From contig CM061136.1 in assembly GCA_030789695.1 (NCBI GenBank), positions 137,094,448-137,158,447 of the forward strand: a DNA stretch of 64,000 bases, written 5' to 3'. The stretch is from Scilla litardierei (Eukaryota > Streptophyta > Magnoliopsida > Asparagales > Asparagaceae). Positions 42,650-55,188 of this stretch are shown here, in pieces (the stretch's first letter is position 1; every line of letters begins with the position of its first letter). The notes beneath the pieces are model-generated. The model saw only the letters and a program-made list of their open reading frames with translations. It did not search any database and was not told where the DNA came from. The translations under genes and the position numbers were made by a program.

Positions 42650-43190
42650 CCGATTTTCTCGCCGGAAGCGAGAATCAATGGACATTGACTATCGGCCACC
42701 TCGCCGGAAGCGAGACCAAAAATATAGGGGGGTGTTGCCTTTCGGCCTCCACCCCCACCCCAAGGCTGCAATCAAACAAGGGGGGTGCTGCCTTTCGGCC
42801 TCTACCCCTCCTTCCTCCACCCTGAAGGGGGGGGGGGGGGGCTTCCCCCGGCAACCCCCCCAACCGAAGGGGGGCCCTTCATCGGAACCCCCCCTGATGG
42901 GGGTGGGTTCACCGGAACCCCCCCAGTCATGGGGCCCTTCATCGGAACCCCCCCTGACGGGGGGGGGGGGGGGGGGGGGGCTTCACTGGAAACCCCCACA
43001 AAGGGGGGGCTTTTTCATCTGCGGGGGGGGGGGGGGGGGGGGGGGGGGCTCTTGCTCCAGCGAGAGCCCCCCTGGCCACGAAATCCGAAGGGGGGGCTCT
43101 TTCTACTGCACAACCTCCCTGGCCACGAAAAAAGAAGGGAGGGGGGCCTCTTGCTCCGGCGAGACCCCTCCTAGGCTATTAATTAAATAG
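42650..43190 (+). repeat. G-homopolymer-rich repeat block in Ale leader
   Basis: G runs of about 15 (42827-42841), 22 (42959-42980) and 26 (43023-43048) bases sit in degenerate units containing TTCATCGGAACCCCCCC. The block is preceded by a doubled CTCGCCGGAAGCGAGA. The Gly-rich open frames across it are low-complexity. Confidence 0.85.
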
Positions 43191-44229
43191 GGGGGAGGAG
43201 TTCTACTAAGGTAGGAGCCCCTCCCCAATGGCTGCTTTTGATAACGGGGGGAGATGACAGCTGACCTATTTCTTTAACCCTAAAATTAGAGATTAGGGGT
43301 TTTCAACAAACCCTATTATTGGATTTTGGGTATATTATTAAACCCATGGGCCTGAAGCCTAGATTGTTAAAATTAAAATTAAAATTTTAAGCTATTTTGG
43401 GCCTGAAGACCATAGCTAGGCTCACATGCAAATAAAAATTTCAGCGGGTCTATGTTAAAAATCTGTTTTAAAACCAGATTTATATATGCAAAATTCCTTA
43501 AAATTACCAGAAAACCCCAGAAAAATCCTGGACAATTCTGAAAAATTCAAGGAAAAATTGGTAATTATTTTTGGCAAATTACTTATAAAATTGGAGAAAA
43601 TTTTGTATATAAATTACTTTTTTATCCATGTTAAAATTTCTAATATTATGTAAAACATCTCTCTTGCATTGTTAATTATTTATGGATTATTAGGATTTTT
43701 CAAAATATAATTATCTTAAGGATCCAGCGATCGCTCTGCCGTTAGTCATCTAACCTAATAGTTTATGACGTCTCCCCGTGGTCCAAGAGATTATTATATT
43801 TTATAGTTTCTTTTTCCATATTATATATGCCTGAGTTATATGCGTGATTGTTTCTTTGTGCCTGTAACATATTTAAAACTGCGTGGATGTTTATATAAGT
43901 TAAAATGTGTTTTTGGTTTCGCCAGTTTGATACCTTTAATTTCCTTGGACTTTTATTTTCTTTTGAGAGAATTTGTAAGTGAGGATTGTATGTATAAATG
44001 CGAAAGACCGGTGTACCAACATATGAAGACGGAGGTGAAATTTGCAAAAGATAGGGACCCATTCTGGGTTTCCAACTTGTATTTTTCTTTTCTTTATGAA
44101 CTGTAAATCGAACTTTGGACTTTGTACGTTTTTGGGTATCTGGCCGATCCCCACATTTTACTTATTTTATTCTTTATGCACGAATTTATATTTTAATTAA
44201 TTCATGCTTATTTTAAATTGCATAGATAA
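43191..44229 (+). other. Rest of Ale leader
   Basis: AT-rich, no coding domain. A ~65-bp motif at about 43733-43797 (CTCTGCCGTTAGTCATC onward) is shared with two sites near 49.6-49.8 kb. Confidence 0.5.
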
Positions 44230-45258
44230 ATGGAAAAATTGGCAAGCGTCAATTTCGAGGTTCTTAATGCTGCAGGAAAGAATTACCTGAGTTGGCGAGT
44301 GGACCTGAAGTTCCACTTACGTTCGATGGCCCTCCTTGGCTCAATTTTGGCTCCTTCTTCGGCCCCAGCAGCGGCCGATGCTTCTGCTAGTAAGGCCCCA
44401 GAAGCGGCCCAATCATCTAGCAGCACTCCTACCACTGTCTCTGATGTGGATAAGGCTAAAGCCATCATCTATATCAGGAGACATATAGATAGGACCTTAA
44501 AGGCCGAATACCTAATGGTAGATGCCCCAATTGAGTTGTGGACAGTGCCGGAGGCACGATATAGGCATCAGATTGATGTCATATTACCACGTGCCAGTTA
44601 TGAGTGGGAAAATATCTGACTTTATGACTATAAGTCCATGGCTGAGTACAACTCGGCACTTCATAATATCACCGCACGCCTGAAGTTATGTGGTGAAGAA
44701 TTCTCGGAGACCCGCATGTTGGAGAAGATATTCACCTCGTTTCACGAGAAAGATGCAATCCTCATGCAACAGTATCGTGAACGCAACTTCACGAAATTCT
44801 CTGACTGCTCTCTTGCCTTCTACGGGCGGAGCAAAATAGAGATTTATTACTGGACACACATAATCTGCGCCCCTGCAGGTGCTGCTCCTCTCCCTGAAGT
44901 CCACAATGTTACTCCCCAGAAGTGGAAAAACAAGAAGAAGGTTAGAAAGAACATGGGGAAAGCTTTGATGAAACCAGCAATAGCACCTCCCCAGAACAAC
45001 AACTATAAAGGGAAGAAAAACTTCACATGGAAGCGTAAGAACACTAGTCCAGTGTCAATTCCAAAGAAGAACTGGGAGGACAAATGCCACCGATGTGGCA
45101 TGACTGGACATTGGTCCAGGAACTGTTGCACATCTCACCACCTCCAGGATCTATATCAGGCGAGCCAGAAGCCTCCGCCTGAAACAAACTTGGCGGATGT
45201 TCAGCCGCCAACGAAGTTCACTGTAAAAGACTTCGAGAATGACGACCTGATCGATTGA
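44230..45258 (+). pseudogene. Ale-type copia gag, one TGA
   Basis: ATG at 44230; an opening typical of Ale gag (NFEVLNAAGKNYLSWRVDLK), then a Ser/Ala-rich linker. A TGA at 44617-44619 interrupts the frame in the core; CGA would be the likely original codon. The same frame continues with the UBN2-type body (SMAEYNSALHNITARLKLC, FTSFHEKDAILMQQYRERN). A basic stretch and the zinc knuckle CHRCGMTGHWSRNC near 45090 follow. It ends with an acidic tail (FENDDLID) and TGA. Gag packages the element RNA. Confidence 0.88.
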
Positions 45259-45383
45259 GCCCTATCTTTATATCTATGCATTTAAAATTACATGTAGCCT
45301 CATCTTTAGTTTGCTTTTGTACGAACTTTTATTTGAATGTCATTTTACATTTACTTAAATAAAATTTCGTTTTGCTTATATAG

Positions 45384-48300
45384 ATGAAGTATGAGTGCCT
45401 AGTGGACAGTGCCTCAACGCATATAATCCTTCGCTAACATTGCTATTTTAATAGCATACATAAATATGACGGTCCTGTTATCACAATTTCAGGGCTGTCC
45501 AAAATAATCGAAGGATCTGGTGAAGCAATAATATTTCTCCCAAATAACACAAGACTTCAAATAAAGAATGCATTATTCTCTCCTAAATCAAATAGGAATC
45601 TCGTAAGTTTCAAGGACATTCGTTTAAACGGCCATCACTTAGAAACTAGAGATGAAAATAAAGTTGAATATCTGTATGTAACTCGTCAAAAAGATGGCCA
45701 GAAGACCATCTGCGAACGATTCAAGGGACTCCCGTCGGGTCTCTATCATACATACATTCAACCAATAGAAGCCAATATGACTGAGCACCAGACGTGTCCA
45801 TCATTACCAGAGTTCTAACTCTGGCACAACAGATTTGGTCACCCTGGATCAGCTATGGTGTGACTCATCATCACTGAATCCCGTGGATATAATTTGAAGA
45901 ACCTGAAGATTCTTCATAAGGGTGAATTTCCTTGTCCCCCCTTGTTTCCCTCCTGAAAGTGTGATTAGAGTCTCCTGGCTTCCTTGAGAGAATTCATGGT
46001 GACATTTGCAGGCCTATTCATCCCGCAAGTGGTCCATTTCGGTACTTCATGGTATTGATTGATGCTTCCACAAAATGATCTTATGTGTGCCTCTTGTCCA
46101 CCCACAATCTAGCTTTTCCAAAGCTATTGGTACAGATAATAAGGTTACGGGTTCATTTCCCCGATAACCATATAAGAAACTACGTCTTGATAATGCGGGC
46201 GAATTCATTTCACAAGTCTTCAAAGACTATTGCCGGGTAACAGGTATTGAAGTTGAACATCCAGTAGCACATGTTCACACCCAGAACGGATTAACAGAGT
46301 CTCTTATAAAGAGACTCCAATGGATTGCACGTCCATTGCTTATACAATCCCAGTTGCTTGTGATGCTTGGGGCATGCTATTTTACATGTCGCATCACTTA
46401 TTAGGATAAGGCCCTCTGGAGGTCATACATTATCCCCGATGAAACTTGCATATGGCGCACCTCCGGATATCTCTCATTTGAGAGTGTTTCGTCGTGCGGT
46501 ATATGTCCCAATAGCACCACCTCAGAGGACCAAAATGGGTCCTCAGCGTCGTCTAGGTATCTATATTGGGTTTGATTCACCCTCTATTATCAGATACCTG
46601 GAACCCCTCACATGGGATGCATTTAAGGCACATCTTGCTGACTGTGAATTCGATAAGAAATTTTTTCCTAACCTAGGCACACAGTCTAAGAAGCCTGAAG
46701 CTACCGAGACCATTACTTGGGACTAGAAGTCTTTGTCCCTATATGATCCACGAACTAATCTATGTGAAGATGAGATCTGGAAGATCCTTCACATTCAGAA
46801 TACAGTACATCTTTTACCGGATAAGTTCACGGACAACCAGAAGATTGTCCGTTCACACGTCCCTGCTGCTAACACGCCAGCTAGGATTGACATCCCCAAA
46901 GATAGATGCAATCCACCAGCAGCAAAATTGGTTGTACCTCAATTGAAAAGAGGACGCCCACAAGGTTCAAAAGATAAAGTTCCTCGAAAGAGGAAGATTC
47001 CTGGAGATAATAAGATTATCCCTCCACAGGATGCTGAGCTCAAACCAGCTACTTCTCCCCTCCTTATTTCCCCTGAAGAGGAAACATCATTAAATTTTGT
47101 ACGTACTGGAGAGGTACTGGACAGATATAGCACAGTCGTCGTCGACGATTTTTCGTTCGCTATTGCCGTTCACGTAGCTGAATACAACGATGACGTCGAA
47201 CCACTATCTCTAGCGGAATGTAAACGCAAAGATGATTGGCTAAAGTGGGACGAGGCAATAAGAGTAGAGCTGGACTCACTCTTGAAACGTAAAGTCTTTG
47301 GACCAGTAGTCCAAACACCAGTAGGTGTTAAACCTGTGGGATATAAGTGGGTTTTCATAAGAAAAAGAAATGAAGAAAATGTGATCGTTCGCTACAAGGC
47401 ACGCCTTATAGCTCAGGGTTTTTCCCAAAGACCGGGGATTGATTATGAAGATAATATTCCCCGGTCATGGATGCGAACACATTCCGATTTTTAATAAGCC
47501 TAACTTCTCTGGAAAGCATATAAATGCAGCTCATGGACGTTGTGACCGCATATCTATATTGCGATATAGATAAAAAGATCTATATGAGACTTCCTGATGG
47601 GTTTAATCTACCCCCAAAGATGAAAGAGATACCTCGGGACGTATTCTCTGTAAGGCTGCAAGATCATTATATGGTCAAAAGCAATCGGACAAAATGTGGT
47701 ATAACAGACTTAGTGATTTCCTTGCACAACAAGGATTCACAAATAATGAAGTCAGCCTGTGTATCTTTATCAAAAGAACGTGAACAAGATTCGTCATCAT
47801 AGCAGTATATGTTGATGACTTAAATCTCATAGGATCTCCTGCAGAGATCAATGAGATATCTGAAAGCCTAAAGCATACTTTTGAAATGAAAGACCTAGGC
47901 AAAACAAAGTATTGTCTTGCCTTACAGATTGAACGCCTACGAGGTGGAATCCTATTACACCAATCAAATTATACAAAAAAACTTCTAGGCAAGTTTCATA
48001 TGGATAAATGTCATCCTTTAAGTACTCCTATGGTCGTAAGATCACTAGATATACATAAGGACCCCTTCCGGCCACTGGAAGAGAAGGAGGAGATACTGGG
48101 TCTTGAAGTACCCTACCTCAGTGCCATTGGAGCACTTCTATATCTGGCTAACTGTTCGCGTCCCGATATAGCGTTTGCAGTTAATCTCCTAGCCAGACAC
48201 AGTGTAGTGCCTACAAAGTGCCACTGGAACGGAGTAAAGCATCTTCTGCAATACCTCCAAGGTTCAATAGATCTGGGACTTTACTACCAGAGAGGTGCCT

Positions 48301-48811
48301 CCCCCAATTACTTGGTTATGCCGATGCAGGTTATCTTTCAAATCCGCACACGGCAAAATCACAGACAGGTTTTGTGTTTACCTACAGAGGTACTGCTATC
48401 TCCTGGAGATCGATAAAGCAAACCACAACAGCTACATCATCCAATCATTCAGAGCTCATTACGATCCATGAAGCAAGCAGAGAGTATTATTGGCTACGCT
48501 CCGTCGTCCAACAAATTCTTCATTCCACTGGCCTGAAGACTGGTGATTTGGAGCCTACTATCCTGTTTGAAGACAACGTCACGTGCATTGCTCAACTTCA
48601 AAGGGGCTACCTCAAGGGCGACAGGACGAAGCACATATCTCCCAAGTTTTTCTGGACGCACGAGCTAAAAGAGGACAAGCATATCGAAGTTCAGTAGATC
48701 AAGTCCTGCAACAACTTAGCTGACCTTTTTACTAAGTCTTTGCCCAGATGTATTTTTGTAATGCTTGTAAAGAACATTGGTATGCGACAGCTGAAAGATC
48801 TACAAGCATAG
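45384..48811 (+). pseudogene. Ale-type copia pol (protease, integrase, RT, RNase H), heavily broken
   Basis: Protease CLVDSASTH at about 45393. The pre-integrase HNRFGHPG is near 45825. Integrase core pieces follow (LDNAGEFIS-like near 46185, VEHPVAHVHTQNGL near 46255), then the segment 46367-46726. RT starts VGYKWVFIRKRNEE and YKARLIAQGFSQRPG near 47340-47440, with YVDDLNLIG near 47810. It continues with SRPDIAFAVNLLARH near 48160, RNase H near 48330-48690 and the terminal LADLFTKSLP. TAG/TAA/TGA codons and several frameshifts occur throughout. Domain order (integrase before RT) is that of Ty1/copia. Confidence 0.87.
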
Positions 48812-49028
48812 GTGTAACGAATAGGGCTTGTATAGATCAGGAGGAGTCACCTGTGGGGTGTACTCTTTTTCTTTAAGCTGACGGTTTTTCCCATTGGGTT
48901 TTTTACAGCTAAGGTTTTAATGAGGCAACTACAGTGGCTCAGGATCCAGAAGTATCCACCCTACTAGCTTTATGAATCCTGAAGAATTCGTAGGCCAAGT
49001 CCTAGAGTAATGGATGGATAAAGGGGAG

Positions 49029-49237
49029 TGTTATGAGTTGAGGGAGGCCATTTGGCTCCCTCCTCATTTATCCCTCCATTACACCAGCACCCCACTAAGT
49101 CTTTAGTGGGTGACTCTTCGGCTACTACAATAATGAGGATGTGAATAAAGGTAGAGCCATGGTGTTTGCCATGGTTACTCATTCCTATTGTAAGAAAACT
49201 TTGTCTCCTATGGGTCTCTAGAGTTGATCTCTCAACA
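49029..49237 (+). repeat. 3' LTR of Ale element
   Basis: TGTTATGAGTTGAGGG to CTCTCAACA, directly after AAAGGGGAG. Confidence 0.92.
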
Positions 49238-49864
49238 GCCTTGAAGTTATTCTTAGTTACTTATTCAGATTAATCAATTTTTTATTATTTGATAACAGTT
49301 GTGATGTTTTTCATGAAATAAATTATTGATAAATTAGTTAATTAAAATAATTAAAAAATATTTTAATTAGAGTTTCTAATTTAGATGGTTGATTGTAAAT
49401 TATTTTTCATGCTTTAGAATTTATTTTAATGCAATCATAAATTTATGAGATAAGTTTATGAGCTTGAATAATTTTAAAAAGGGTTTAGAATTATTTCAGA
49501 TGCAAATTAAATTGTTATATGATTATTAGATAACATGATTAGCATGATATATTTTATTGTTATTCTTCTTTCTGTAATAACATGCATAATAATTATGGGG
49601 AACATGTAGCCGCTCTGCTATTAGTTATATAACATAACAGTGCATGACATCGCTGCATGGCTAAATGATTATTAAGCAAATTTAATGGGATTAATATTTT
49701 GCTTATTTATCACATAATAATTATAAAGATTCTACGATTGCTTAACTATTAAATATCTAATCTAACAGTGCAGGAGGTTGCATCATGATCTAAGAAATTA
49801 TTATGCAAAATTTAATGTGATTTAATCATGTCATTGCATTCATTAGACCTAGTATAGCAAAATC
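49238..49864 (+). other. AT-rich non-coding flank with two copies of a ~65-bp motif
   Basis: It probably continues the sequence interrupted by the Ale element at 42108. No gene is seen. Copies of the leader motif lie near 49610-49675 and 49742-49808. Confidence 0.5.
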
Positions 49865-52360
49865 TGTTTTGAATGGTATTATGTAGGCCCATCATAGGCC
49901 CATGTAGGTCCTATCCATGAGCTATGTATCCCACCATTGTATGGACTCTTTCCTATAAATAAAGGTCTACGATTTCCCATAGAAACCACCTCGCAACACG
50001 TTATCAGCATGCTCTTTCCAGTGAGTGAGGCGACGCTGTATGAAAAATTTTGCAGACGATGAAGGATCAGTTGATTCTCGGACACCGAAAGATCAACAGA
50101 CGTTGCCACACATGCGTATGACGAAATCGAAATATTCCTTTTGAATTTAAGATAATCCAATAAATTTTTCCTCTAAAATTATCATGATCATGATTATTGT
50201 GCCACCCTAGATTTATATTTTGAGATCGGAACAAGTTTGAAACAATGAAAAAAGGGAGATGCAGGCTGCATGGTAGCTAAATTGGCCACACTAACCCCTG
50301 GGGGCCACCGATAGACCCTCTCTCCCTCCCCATACACCGTCGTCACAAAGCAACCCCCCAAACCTTATTGGTTGCAGGTCTGAAGTCCATAGACCCGGCC
50401 GCGTGCTTAAGCCCGCATGCAAGAAAATTCAAAAAAAAGTTATAACATTAATAAATATAAAGAGGAATGGGAGGGAGAAACATAAATAATTAAATTATGT
50501 GGGTTTGTTCAGTTTTTCCAATTTTTTTCCAACTATGTGGGTTAATTTTTTTCCAATTACATCCGCCAAAATGGATTCAACTTAAAAACTAACAGCAAAC
50601 ATAATATAGAATACTTGTTTGTAACGTCTCAAGAAAATGGATATAAATTCATACTTGAGCAATTTGAGGGGTTCTCATCGTGTCTCTATCATTCAACAAT
50701 TCAGAGAGAGGAAACAAATTTAACGAAGCACTAGAAGTGCCCAAAACCATCCAATTTTTAACTTTAGCACGATAGACTTGGCCACCCTGAATCGGTGATG
50801 ATGCCCCACGTCATATCCTAATCCTACGGATATAATCTGAAGAACATAAAGATTCTTCAAAAGGGCGAGATCCCTTTTCTCCCTTGTTATAAGGAAAAAT
50901 TTATTATAAGACCATCTCCATTAAAAGTGGATAATGAATCTCCAATCTTCCTCGAAAGAATACAAGGAGATATATGTGGACCAATCCACCCCTAGCGGGT
51001 CTTTTTGGTACTTTATGGAACTAATAGATGCATCCTTTAAATGGTCGTATGTGTCTTTACTATCCTCTAGCAATTTAGCTTTTCCAAAGCTATTCGCACA
51101 GGTCATAAAATTGCATGCACATTTTTCAGACAACCAAATTAAGAAAATTTGTATGGATAATGCTAGAGAATACACCTCCAATCATTTCAAGATTACTACC
51201 TAGCAACTAGGATATAGGTTGAACATCCTATAGCTCATGTTCACACCCAAAATGGGCTAGCCGAGTCCCTTATAAAAAGACTCCAATGGATTGCATGTCC
51301 ACTGTTAATGAAATCCGAATTACCAGTGACTGCACGGGGACATGCAACCTTGCTTGCTGCTTCATTAATTAGACTCAAACTCTTTGGGAGTCAGAGTTAC
51401 TCTCTGATGCAACTTGCATATGGAAGACCATCAAATATCTCTCATTCGAGGATTTTTTGTTGTGCAGTTTACTTCCCCATAGCACCACCATAGAGGACAA
51501 AAATGAGTCCTTAACATCATTTAGGAATCTATGTCGAGTTTGATTCACCCTCAATTATTGGATACCTAGAACCCCAAATGGGGGATGCTTTCAAGGAACG
51601 TCTTGAAAATTGTAGATTTGATGAAACGATATTTCCCAAACTAGGCTCAGATTTAGCAAAGTCTGACGCTTAACAGACCATCTTGTGGGACACAAAGGCA
51701 TTATCACTATGATCCAAGAACTAGGAAATGTGAAGATGGGATCATGAAGATCCTCCACATTCAAAACAGTGTTCCTAAGTTACCGGATCCATTTACTGAC
51801 AATAATAAAATTATCAAATCACACATTCTTATTACTAACACTCCAGCTAGGATTGACATCTCCGATAAGGATGTAATTCACCAGAAAAAGAAGTGGCCGT
51901 TTCTCAACTAAAAAGAGGTAGACTATTTGGCTCCAATGATAAAATTCTCAAAGAGAGAAAAACTACTTGGGTTATTGAGACAATACCGCCACAAGAAGAT
52001 GAGCTCATATCCAAAACCGCTCCCCTCCCAAAACCCCTAGAAGAGGATAATTTGGGAGAAATTGCAATATCACTAAACTTTGTACGTACTGGGGAGGTAT
52101 TGGAAAGAAAAAGCATAATCGTCGACAATAACTTCGCATTCTATATTGCTGTTCATGTTGATGAAAGTGATGATGGTATCGATCCACACTCCGTTGCTGA
52201 ATGCAAACATAGAGATGATTGACCAAACTGGAACGATGTAATAAAAGCAGAGTTGGACTCGCTTAAGAAACTCGAAGCATTTGGATAGGTAGTCCATACA
52301 CTAATAGGTGTCAAACATGTAGAATATAAATGGGTATTTGTTAGAAAAAAGAATTATCTA
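49865..52360 (+). mobile_element. Second Ale-type copia element, truncated
   Basis: A short LTR (about 49865-49998, with TATAAATAAAG near 49953) is followed by the Ale primer site and leader. Then comes pol homologous to that of the first Ale element. Gag and protease are missing. The element stops inside RT at about 52360, where a tandem array starts. There is no 3' LTR. Confidence 0.75.
50545..52360 (+). pseudogene. Ale-type copia pol fragment (integrase and start of RT)
   Basis: Homology to the first Ale element starts just before the pre-integrase region (IEYLFVTSQENGY-like, frame broken). It passes the integrase motifs (VEHPIAHVHTQNGLAESLI near 51220; LAYGRPSNISHSRIF near 51410). It then covers the linker before RT (ISLNFVRTGEVLE near 52080) and ends at YKWVFVRKKN near 52340. 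Many stops and frameshifts make it more decayed than the first element. Confidence 0.8.
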
Positions 52361-52374
52361 ATTTGATTATCCAA

Positions 52375-52895
52375 GTATCCTATTCGGTCATCAGCCATAC
52401 ACCAAAGGGGCCACCCCCTTGCAACTGAATGACCCTACTACGTCGTCGGTCGTAAGATGAAGGGCCACGCCCCTCGCTACCGAGCGATCATATTCAGTCG
52501 TCAGCCATAAGCCGAAGGATCCCATCGTAATTGAACGACCCTAGTACGTAGTCAGCCGTGAGACAAAGGGGCTACGCCTCTCGCTACCGAACGATCCTAT
52601 TCGATCATCAACCGTAAGGCGAAGGGGCCATCCCCTCACAACTGAATGATCCAACCACGTCGTCAGTCGTAAGACGAATGGTCCATGCCCCTCATAACCG
52701 AATGATCCTATTCGGTCATCAGCCATAAGCCTAAGGGGCCACCCCCTCGCAGCAAAACGACCCTACCACGTCATCGGCCATAAGACGAAGGGGCCACTCC
52801 CACGCTATCGAACAACCCTACTCGATCGTCGGACGCAAGACGAAGGGGCCACACCCCTTGATACCAAACGACACAACTTGGTAGTTGACCATAAA
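52375..52895 (+). repeat. ~62-bp tandem array, about eight units
   Basis: Degenerate units share TATTCGGTCATCAGCC, AAGCCGAAGGGGCCAC and CCCCTCGCTACCGAACGA. Each holds short inverted parts (TTCGGT with ACCGAA; GGGGCCACCCCC). No spacer-repeat regularity of a CRISPR is present. It lies between the Ale fragment and the minus-strand gypsy-type gag. Confidence 0.85.
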
Positions 52896-53182
52896 CTGAA
52901 AAGTCAACCCTAACGCAACTTCAAGAACCGCACCTTACTACGATGGTTAATGAGGGTATGATTCAACGATTCAACCCCTACCACCGTGGGCAGTTGCTTA
53001 ACTAGTAAAAAGGGGCTAAATGGCGACACAGATGCACATACACGCTCCTTAAAATAATTCTCAATTTGTGACAAACAAAGAGGTATATGTCAACTTTTGG
53101 TAATATCTTGTATTACAAAATTGTCGTGTTCCTACAAAATACACCTCCTATACATTCAAAAACTTGGAGTGGTAAGAAAATC
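52896..53182 (-). other. Non-coding flank of gypsy-type gag
   Basis: Probably the 3' untranslated or spacer side of the minus-strand element. No domain is seen. Confidence 0.4.
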
Positions 53183-54246
53183 TTAAGATCTCTTGGCCAG
53201 ATCGGCATGCCCTTGGTCTCCTTCAATCGAAGCAGTATGCTCTTGGTCTCTTGGAGCACCAACATGTGCAGCCTCACCCGTCTTGGCGATAGTCTCGTCA
53301 ACGGGAATATCCGCATCCATGGTCTTGCTCTGATCATCGCCATCATCGATCAGAAAAATTACATGGATTTTGTCGATCTCAGCTGTAAAACTGGAAAATC
53401 GATCCTTTATGTCCAATCGACACGGCTCGTATCCTTGTGTATACAGCTCATCAAAGTCAGATAAATTGTCCATACATTCTTGGATTGCCTTCTCCGCGAT
53501 CTCTTTCGCGTTGACTTTCCGAGAACTGTCAAGGAGTTGGGCTTGGAGTTCATTCTTTCTTGCCTCCCACTTGGCCCTTCCATCCAGCAGCATTTTTTCT
53601 GCTTGTTCCAACGAAGAAATTTGACCAGCCTCCCTTTTACAAGACTCGCCTAACTCATGTTCGAGTCGGAGAACTGGGAAGGATCAGTTTATTTAGAAGC
53701 TTCCACCTGGCCAACTTTGCCTCGGCCTTCTCAACGGCCATCCTGGCATCTGCCAACGCGGTCTCATAATTAGCCATCGTCATTGAGCGACGGCGTGATG
53801 CAACGCTAGCTATTAGAGCCTGAAGACAAGCAAAAATTGTCAATCTCGACTCTTGCTTAATGAAGACACGCATGAGTATTACCTGAACGTTCGCGTGAAC
53901 GGTAATTAAAGACAGCCTCTCGTGACCAACCCTCTCCAGGACAGCCTTGTCCATAGGAAGGGCTAAGTTCTTGGCGATTCGTGAGGCGTTCCCATGTTCC
54001 AACAAAACAAACTCATCTTCCCTAATTGGAAAGCTCGGCAGAAGGAGCTCCTCCTCAGAAAAATCAAACGGGCTTGAGGCGATCGATCTTCCATCAAGAT
54101 CGATCTAAATTCCAAAGGAATGTCCTCAGCCAACAATTTAGGAGGAAATAAACCTCTCCAAGGCCAAGAATCCTTATGTTGAATTGGCTCCTGAGCAGAA
54201 GGGGATTGACCGTCCGTCCGTTTGGCACTCAAATCGGGACAGGGAT
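53183..54246 (-). pseudogene. Gypsy-type gag-like protein, C-terminal coiled-coil part (split)
   Basis: On the minus strand it continues in frame from the piece at 60398-61422. The join falls inside the 5-bp duplication GGGAT, around GDPCPDLSAKRTDGQ. It contains LLAEDIPLEFRS, HGNASRIAKNLALP and long helical, charged stretches (EKAEAKLARWK, LEQAEKMLLDGR, NELQAQLLDSSRK). A one-base frameshift lies near 53670. A 63-nt GT-AG segment (53820-53882) may be an intron. The layout resembles plant proteins annotated as putative gypsy-type transposon proteins (family recall). Activity is unknown. Confidence 0.6.
54242..54246. repeat. Target-site duplication GGGAT, left copy
   Basis: It matches GGGAT at 60398-60402, and the interrupted gag frame confirms it. 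Four bases (ACTA, 54247-54250) lie between it and the LTR terminus TG. Confidence 0.75.
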
Positions 54247-55128
54247 ACTATGATTAGAATTTGTAAACCGCAAGCGCACGGTGTCGAAGTGTGGCTTGGG
54301 GGTCGAACACAGGGAGGCGCGTGTTGTGCTTGTGAATAATCGGGATCCTGATCACCCGGTGGATGAGCTAGCTAAATCGCTTGTTGGATGTCACGATAGT
54401 AAACTAATGAAAAAGGTGTAAGAGATAAAAAAGGCAACCTAGGACCTTGGCTTCCGCCCTATCATGAGTTCTCATTATTACAACCGATGGATAGGAATGT
54501 GATCGGATTCTAGGGTTTAGCAGTGAGACGTTGCCTCTAATAGTGGTACCTAGCGTCCTATGGGCCCGATATTCCGGTCGATGCCCAGGATGATACGCTA
54601 TGTCTACCCGGGTTCGGACGGTGAGACGTTGCCTCTAAAGCTCGCAACGATTGCTCCCGACATCTCATCCAAGCCGTTCCCACGCGCAAAGAATCAATGT
54701 CTACGCTATGGGGGTGAGTTGTGGCTAGGGGATCAAACTCCCGTTTTATTTCCCCTTGGCCCGACGATCAAAGGCAGTCTTTCTCCCGCCAGTGACGATA
54801 AAACGCCCCCGCGTAACCATCTAAATCCATTTATCCTATCGAATCCCTAATCATATGGTCGTTCTAGGGAGAACCCACGAAGGGGTTTTCACTAATGTCC
54901 CAGATTTAAGAACTACTCACTAATCATGGCATGAACAGCAATAAAACAGATTCTAGCCATCAAAATGAAAATCAAGCAATAAATTACTGTAGCAAATGGT
55001 ATTATAAACACAATATTAAAGTATTGAAACGATCAAGAAACTTACAAATGAAAATAAATTCAGAGCAGTCAAAATCCCTAAAAACATCTTAAGAAAATGG
55101 GGATTCCGTTTTCTGGGAAACCAAGCTC

Positions 55129-55136
55129 TATTTATA
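55129..55136 (-). promoter_or_regulatory. TATA box of Athila-like LTR
   Basis: TATAAATA on the minus strand, 53 bp after the array. The other LTR has it at 59783-59790. Confidence 0.6.
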
Positions 55137-55188
55137 CATTTTGGCAAGATGCCAGGGAATATTCACACTAAAAGACAAAAATAGACGT

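Larger units (their letters stand above)
42109..49237 (+). mobile_element. Ale/Retrofit-type Ty1/copia element, complete but decayed
   Basis: It has two 209-bp LTRs (42109-42317 and 49029-49237), a primer site CGTTATCAGCA, a 1.9-kb leader, gag, pol and the polypurine tract AAAGGGGAG at 49020-49028. Flanking pentamers GCTTT (42104-42108) and GCCTT (49238-49242) are a target duplication with one change. Short LTRs and the internal-tRNA primer site are typical of the Ale lineage. Pol has many stops and frameshifts, so it cannot act alone. Confidence 0.9.

Noticed and set aside
42582..43190. Gly/Pro-rich 202-codon protein
   Set aside because: Open only because of G and C homopolymers; the upstream leader position and overlapping frames argue against coding.
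52375..52895. CRISPR-like array
   Set aside because: The whole unit is repeated and degenerate; there are no unique spacers.
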